In this document: positions 42,507-46,007 of the stretch, piece after piece
How positions within the stretch are numbered: position 1 is the stretch's first letter
Layout of the letters: each line of letters begins with the position of its first letter
Assembly: GCA_019347695.1 (NCBI GenBank)
Contig: JAHWKT010000006.1
Location: 1 to 46,007, forward strand
Direction of reading: 5' to 3'
DNA: 46,007 nucleotides
DNA from: Actinomycetota bacterium
GTDB taxonomy: Bacteria > Actinomycetota > Nitriliruptoria > Euzebyales > JAHELV01
Notes under the pieces: generated by a model
Seen by the model: only the letters and a program-made list of their open reading frames with translations
What the model was told of the DNA's origin: nothing
Database searches by the model: none
Position numbers and translations under genes: made by a program

Positions 42507-43148
42507 ATGCTGCAGATCGACCACGTCATCATCGCCGTCGCCGACCCCGACGCGTGGGCGGTGCAGCTGGACGACCGATCAGGGCTGACCGCCGTGCCCG
42601 GCGGCCGCCATGAGGGCACGGGGACGGGCAACTGGATCGTCCCGCTGGGCGGCTCCTACGTGGAGCTGATGACCGTCGTCGACCACAGCGAGGCGGAGTC
42701 CAGCACGCTGGGCCGCTGGGTGAGCGATCAGACACGCAACGGCGACCGCCTTGCAGCGCTGTGCCTGCGCACCGACGACATCGGCGGCATCGCCGCCCGA
42801 ATCGGCGACGAACCGGAGGCCATGAGCCGCACCACGGACGACGGGACCATCCTGCGCTGGCAGCTCACCGGGCTCGCGGCGGCGATGTCCGACGAGGGGC
42901 TGCCGTTCTACATCCAGTGGGACCTCGACGACGAGGAGCAGTACCCCGGACGCATGCCGGTCGAGCACCGCGTCGAACCGAGTGGCATCCACTGGATCGA
43001 GTACGGGGGCGACCCGCAGCGGCTGGCCGAGTGGTTGGGCGACCACTCCCTGCCGATCCGCAGCGTGGAGGACCACGCCGGCCCGCGCCGGGTCGCCATC
43101 GCGACCGCCGACGGCACCGTTCACCTCATGCCGACCGGTATCGCCTGA
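42507..43148 (+). CDS. Glyoxalase-like (VOC superfamily) protein
   Basis: ATG at 42507, 213 residues (the ORF start at 42465 adds a Ser-rich leader). QIDHVIIAVADPDAWAVQL opens the fold, and YVELMTVVD supplies the metal-type Glu. A second half follows (EPSGIHWIEYGGDPQRLAEWLG, TADGTVHLMP). This is the glyoxalase_3 type PF13468. The reaction is unknown. A candidate -10 (TACGCT, 42489-42494) lies 12 bases before the ATG with no Shine-Dalgarno, so the transcript may be nearly leaderless. Confidence 0.8.
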   Translation: MLQIDHVIIAVADPDAWAVQLDDRSGLTAVPGGRHEGTGTGNWIVPLGGSYVELMTVVDHSEAESSTLGRWVSDQTRNGDRLAALCLRTDDIGGIAARIGDEPEAMSRTTDDGTILRWQLTGLAAAMSDEGLPFYIQWDLDDEEQYPGRMPVEHRVEPSGIHWIEYGGDPQRLAEWLGDHSLPIRSVEDHAGPRRVAIATADGTVHLMPTGIA

Positions 43149-43178
43149 CATTGCATGTGGCGAAGGTTCGCGAATTCC

Positions 43179-43199
43179 GTGTCGGGGGACTCCCCACAC
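43179..43199. terminator. Hairpin between convergent genes
   Basis: GTGT-c-GGGG, loop GACT, CCCC-ACAC: an 8-bp stem with one bulged base, placed between the stops of the glyoxalase-like gene (plus) and the ABM gene (minus). Probably a bidirectional terminator. Confidence 0.5.
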
Positions 43200-43270
43200 C
43201 GCGCGGCATCGCCGCAACAGGGAGCATGCATCGACCCCGCGTGGCAGAGACCCCCAGACCGGGCTCCGGG

Positions 43271-43570
43271 CTACGGCGTCTTGGACGCCAGCAGGTCCGC
43301 CTCGTTGATCTCGGGGGGCGCGCTGAGCAGCCGGTCGGCGTTCTCCATGAGCGCTGCCGCGATCGGACCGTCGAGGTGGGCCTTGCGCTCCTGCTCGCCG
43401 GGGAAGGCGTCGACGATCCAGAAGGTGGACTGGTCGGTCCGCAGCGCAAACCACACGGGGGTTCCCTCCTCGTCATTCGCGAGGTCGACGGCGCCGGTGA
43501 GGAAGTCGGCCACCTCGTCCTCCATGCCGGACCGCGCGCTGAGCTTGACGACGAGTGCGACGTTGGTCAT
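43271..43570 (-). CDS. ABM-domain protein (putative quinol monooxygenase)
   Basis: A 99-residue protein with the ferredoxin-like ABM pattern: MTNVALVVKLSARSGMEDEVADFL, TPVWFALRTDQSTFWIVDAFP, ERKAHLDGPIAAAL, where the His in KAHL is the typical helix-2 His of YgiN-like proteins. It is preceded on the same strand by MaoC and the acetamidase, with about 100 bases between. It probably acts as a dimer. The substrate is unknown, and a role in aromatic or quinol oxidation is only inferred from the family. Confidence 0.8.
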   Translation of the reverse strand: MTNVALVVKLSARSGMEDEVADFLTGAVDLANDEEGTPVWFALRTDQSTFWIVDAFPGEQERKAHLDGPIAAALMENADRLLSAPPEINEADLLASKTP

Positions 43571-43671
43571 GCAGCCTCCGAGATCGTGGTCCCCCCGCGG
43601 ACGTCAGCGCCCCCTCCGGCCCAGACTCTACGCGCAACGCCGACGTGCCGCCGCAGCGCAACGCGCGCCGG

Positions 43672-44112
43672 TCATGGCGGCGGCATCGTGTAGGTGACCG
43701 CTGTGCCTTCGACCGCCACCACACCGTCACCACGGGTCACCGACATGCGACACCGCATGATCGGCTTGTCGTCACGCACCTCGAGCACCTCGACCTCGCC
43801 GGTGATCGTGTCGCCCGGCCGAACCGGCGCACGGAAGTCGACGGTGAGGTTCAGGAAGACGCTGCCGGGACCGGGCAGCTGCTCGGCGACGACCGCATTC
43901 AGGATTGCCGTCGACACACCGCCCTGCACCACCAGTCCGCCGAACGGGGTCGACGCCGCGTACTGTTCGTCGTAGTGCAACGGGTTGCGGTCGCCGCTGA
44001 TCTCGGTGAACAGCTCGATGTCACGCCGGCCGACCACACGCTCCATCCGCGCCGTGTCACCGACCGCCGGCGCGCCACCTGGCCAGGCGTCGGTCGACGT
44101 CTCGTCGCTCAT
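43672..44112 (-). CDS. MaoC-like hot-dog dehydratase
   Basis: A 146-residue hot-dog protein with GAAGGGGAG upstream. The hydratase-2 motif is intact: DIELFTEISGDRNPLHYDEQYAA, whose Asp and His act on the 3-hydroxyacyl chain of CoA thioesters. FGGLVVQGGVSTAIL is the second conserved stretch. It hydrates trans-2-enoyl-CoA or a related acyl-CoA. Located 20 bases after the acetamidase gene, so the two are probably one operon, though a shared pathway is not clear. Confidence 0.9.
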   Translation of the reverse strand: MSDETSTDAWPGGAPAVGDTARMERVVGRRDIELFTEISGDRNPLHYDEQYAASTPFGGLVVQGGVSTAILNAVVAEQLPGPGSVFLNLTVDFRAPVRPGDTITGEVEVLEVRDDKPIMRCRMSVTRGDGVVAVEGTAVTYTMPPP

Positions 44113-44132
44113 CCGCGCTCCCCTTCGTCGGA

Positions 44133-45251
44133 TCAGTCGGTGAAGATGTCCGTGGGCAGCAGGGCGGTGACCACCATGTTGGGCACGTCGGGCAGCGCCG
44201 CGATCCGCAGGTCCACGGCGACGCTGCAGATCGCGTACGCCTGCTGCCGGTCGAAGCCGCGGTCGCCTGTCAGGTGGTCGATCATTTCATGCAGCGCCTC
44301 GCGGGTCGCGACGGTGACATCCTCGGAGTGGTTGACCCCGTCGGCATCGATCGACAGCCCGGTGGTGGCGTAGAAGGCGCGTGGCGCGGCGAACTCCGGC
44401 GCGACGAAGTAGTCGCTGCGTTCGAACCGCAGGCGGCGGATGTTGCGCTCGGCCGCCATACCCTTGCGCAGGTCGAAGCGGAACCGGAACGTCGATCGCA
44501 TCTCGATCGCCGTCCCGCAGCTCTCGTTGTCACCCTGGGCGTAGTGCGCGTCGCCGCCGGAGAACAGCCCGCCGTCGGTCCAGACCGGCAGGTACAGGCG
44601 GGCACCGACACCACACTGGCGGATGTCGACGTTGCCGGCGTTCTCGCGGGGCGGCACGGTGCGCAGCGCCTCGTCGGCGATGGCCGGATCCCGTGGCACC
44701 GCGCCGGCCGGGTCGGGCGGCAGCACCATGCCACCCCGCTCGAGCAGATCCTGCTCGCGGGCGGTGATGTCACGCAGCAGCTCGCGCGACGGGCCCACCC
44801 CGAAGGTCCCGAGGAACGGCGCCGCGGGGATCCGCACCCCGGGCAGATCGTCCGACGTCGCCCAGCCATCGGCGAGGTCCCAGCGGATGAGGTGCGGGTC
44901 GGGAAAGTCGTCTCGTAGGAACCCGAAGCCGGGGATCTGCACCGTGAACCCGAAGTCGGCCGGCGTGACGTCCACCACATCGACCACCAGGAGGTCTCCC
45001 GGTTCGGCGCCGTCGACGTACACGGGGCCCGTCAGCGGATGCACAGGCCCAAGGTCGGCGTTGGCCACGTCGTCGACCGTCGCGTCGCGGGTGATCTGTC
45101 CGTCAAGGGCGTCGCGGGTCTCCATGACGACCTCGTCGCCGGGTTCGCACCGCACCACCGGTGCGATGTCGGGGTGCCAACGGTTGTGTCCACGGTCGGG
45201 TTGTCCCGCCAGCGCCACCGAGTAGTCGACGCGGATCTCGTGCGTTGCCAT
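44133..45251 (-). CDS. Acetamidase/formamidase (FmdA_AmdA family)
   Basis: ATG at 45251 behind GGGAGGCAGC gives 372 residues, the family length. Recognisable segments are HNRWHPDIAPVVRCEPGDEV, GPVYVDGAEPGDLLVVDVVDV, AGNVDIRQCGVGARLYLPV, and GLFSGGDAHYAQGDNESCGTAIE. The last carries the conserved GDxHxxQGxGE-like metal site, here as GDAHYAQGDNES. It hydrolyses short amides such as formamide or acetamide to ammonia and acid. Unrelated in fold to the amidase at 22283. First gene of a row with MaoC and ABM. Confidence 0.93.
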   Translation of the reverse strand: MATHEIRVDYSVALAGQPDRGHNRWHPDIAPVVRCEPGDEVVMETRDALDGQITRDATVDDVANADLGPVHPLTGPVYVDGAEPGDLLVVDVVDVTPADFGFTVQIPGFGFLRDDFPDPHLIRWDLADGWATSDDLPGVRIPAAPFLGTFGVGPSRELLRDITAREQDLLERGGMVLPPDPAGAVPRDPAIADEALRTVPPRENAGNVDIRQCGVGARLYLPVWTDGGLFSGGDAHYAQGDNESCGTAIEMRSTFRFRFDLRKGMAAERNIRRLRFERSDYFVAPEFAAPRAFYATTGLSIDADGVNHSEDVTVATREALHEMIDHLTGDRGFDRQQAYAICSVAVDLRIAALPDVPNMVVTALLPTDIFTD

Positions 45252-45360
45252 GCTGCCTCCCGTCTCCACGGCCACGACTGGACCATACCGGACACCTGTC
45301 CATGACGACACCACCGGGCGGTGCGTACGATCACAGGAGCTCGGAGTGGGACAGGTGATC

Positions 45361-46007
45361 ATGGTGGTCGAGGAGCGGGCGCCGGTGTGTCGGACCTGTG
45401 CGGTCCAGTACCCACCGGGGCGGCCACCGGCGGTCTGCATGATCTGTGCCGACGAACGGCAGTGGGTGCCGGCCGGCGGCCAGCGGTGGACGTCGATTGC
45501 CGCACTGCGCGCCGAAGGTCACCGCATCGAGGTCCGCGAGCTGGCCCCGGGCGTGACCGGTATCGGGGTCACACCGGACCTGGGCATCGGACAACGCGCG
45601 TGCCTCGTGCAGACCGACGCCGGCAACATCCTGTGGGACTGCGTCGGACTCATCGACGAGGCGGGCGTCGAGGCCGTCGCCGAGCGCGGGGGGATCACCG
45701 CGATCGCCGTGTCACACCCGCACTTCCACGGCGCGATGGTCGAGTGGAGTCACGCGTTCGACGACGCTGCGCTGCTGCTGCCCACCGCCGACCGCAGCTG
45801 GGTGCTGCGTGACGACACCCGGATCCGCTGGTGGGACGATGAGATCGAGCCGCTGCCGGGCGTGCACCTGGTGCAGTGTGGCGGCCACTTCGACGGCAGC
45901 GCTGTGCTGGTGGTCGACGTGGCGGCCGATGGCCGTGGCGCGGTGTTCGTCGGCGACACCGCTACGGTGGTGAAGGACCGCCACGTGAGCTTCATGCGCA
46001 GCTACCC
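45361..46007 (+). CDS. MBL-fold metallo-hydrolase with N-terminal CxxC zinc-ribbon (5' part, runs off right edge)
   Basis: Not in the ORF track because no stop falls inside the window. ATG at 45361; a -10 candidate TACGAT lies at about 45326. The first ~40 residues have paired cysteines, VCRTCAVQY and AVCMICADE, that look like a small zinc-binding ribbon. The MBL domain follows: VTGIGVTPDLGIGQRACLV, the motif SHPHFHGAMVEW (metal His), and AVFVGDTATVVKDRHVSF with the metal-binding Asp. This arrangement, seen in environmental MBL proteins, has unknown substrates. The C-terminal part is missing. Confidence 0.85.
   Translation, partial: MVVEERAPVCRTCAVQYPPGRPPAVCMICADERQWVPAGGQRWTSIAALRAEGHRIEVRELAPGVTGIGVTPDLGIGQRACLVQTDAGNILWDCVGLIDEAGVEAVAERGGITAIAVSHPHFHGAMVEWSHAFDDAALLLPTADRSWVLRDDTRIRWWDDEIEPLPGVHLVQCGGHFDGSAVLVVDVAADGRGAVFVGDTATVVKDRHVSFMRSY

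Noticed and set aside
1-46007. CRISPR arrays, insertion sequences, prophage genes, tRNA or rRNA genes
   Set aside because: No spaced direct repeats, transposase or integrase motifs, terminal repeats or RNA gene cores were seen on either strand.

Overview
This window is a high-GC (roughly 70% by eye), densely coded actinobacterial chromosome segment. The actinobacterial assignment rests on a mycothiol-dependent DinB/MDMPI-type enzyme, the remnant of a mycothiol-linked formaldehyde dehydrogenase gene beside its usual metallo-hydrolase partner, an Eis-type acetyltransferase, a SARP/AfsR-like regulator, and frequent GTG starts. A deep-branching lineage such as Nitriliruptoria is my guess, but nothing here fixes the genus. 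I see no rRNA, tRNA, CRISPR array, insertion sequence or prophage.

Layout. 1-5.1 kb: the end of a methyltransferase gene, a SARP-like regulator split in two by an apparent frameshift, a broken small ORF, a helix-hairpin-helix protein and a PGPGW membrane protein. 5.2-11 kb: a DUF885 metallopeptidase-like protein, then a SNF2 helicase paired with a SWIM zinc-finger protein, then a PIN-domain remnant. 11.2-16.2 kb: a flavin monooxygenase-like protein, a TPR-LuxR regulator, an Eis-like acetyltransferase and an SLH-domain surface protein. 16.2-22.3 kb: an MDMPI-family enzyme, a small unknown protein, a deleted peptidase-S51 gene, a zinc alcohol dehydrogenase behind a repeat-rich control region, a Ser/Thr kinase followed closely by a quinone oxidoreductase-like gene, and a crcB remnant. 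22.3-28.1 kb: an amidase very like the Rhodococcus enantioselective amidase, a cyclase/ABC1-kinase pair, an ABM protein and a choline-transporter-like sodium symporter. 28.3-32 kb: a secreted protein/lipoprotein pair, a CsbD protein, and a 2H-phosphoesterase/haloacid-dehalogenase pair. 32.4-38.1 kb: a large EAL-GGDEF protein and a three-gene membrane protein/histidine kinase/response regulator operon. 38.4-40.8 kb: a membrane-anchored sulfite-oxidase-fold molybdoenzyme followed by a methionine-rich fasciclin lipoprotein. 41-46 kb: the mycothiol dehydrogenase remnant with its MBL partner, an AlkB-like dioxygenase, a glyoxalase-like protein, an acetamidase/MaoC/ABM gene row, and the start of another MBL-fold gene.

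How it fits together. Much of the window is housekeeping-accessory content: signalling (SARP, LuxR, kinase, two-component, c-di-GMP), small-molecule redox enzymes, amide hydrolysis (two unrelated amidases) and envelope proteins. Two things stand out. First, the molybdoenzyme-fasciclin pair could be an extracytoplasmic methionine-oxidation/repair module. Second, six loci carry short indels or internal deletions inside otherwise recognisable genes. That is either real gene erosion or a sign of assembly/sequencing error, and should be settled before those loci are interpreted.
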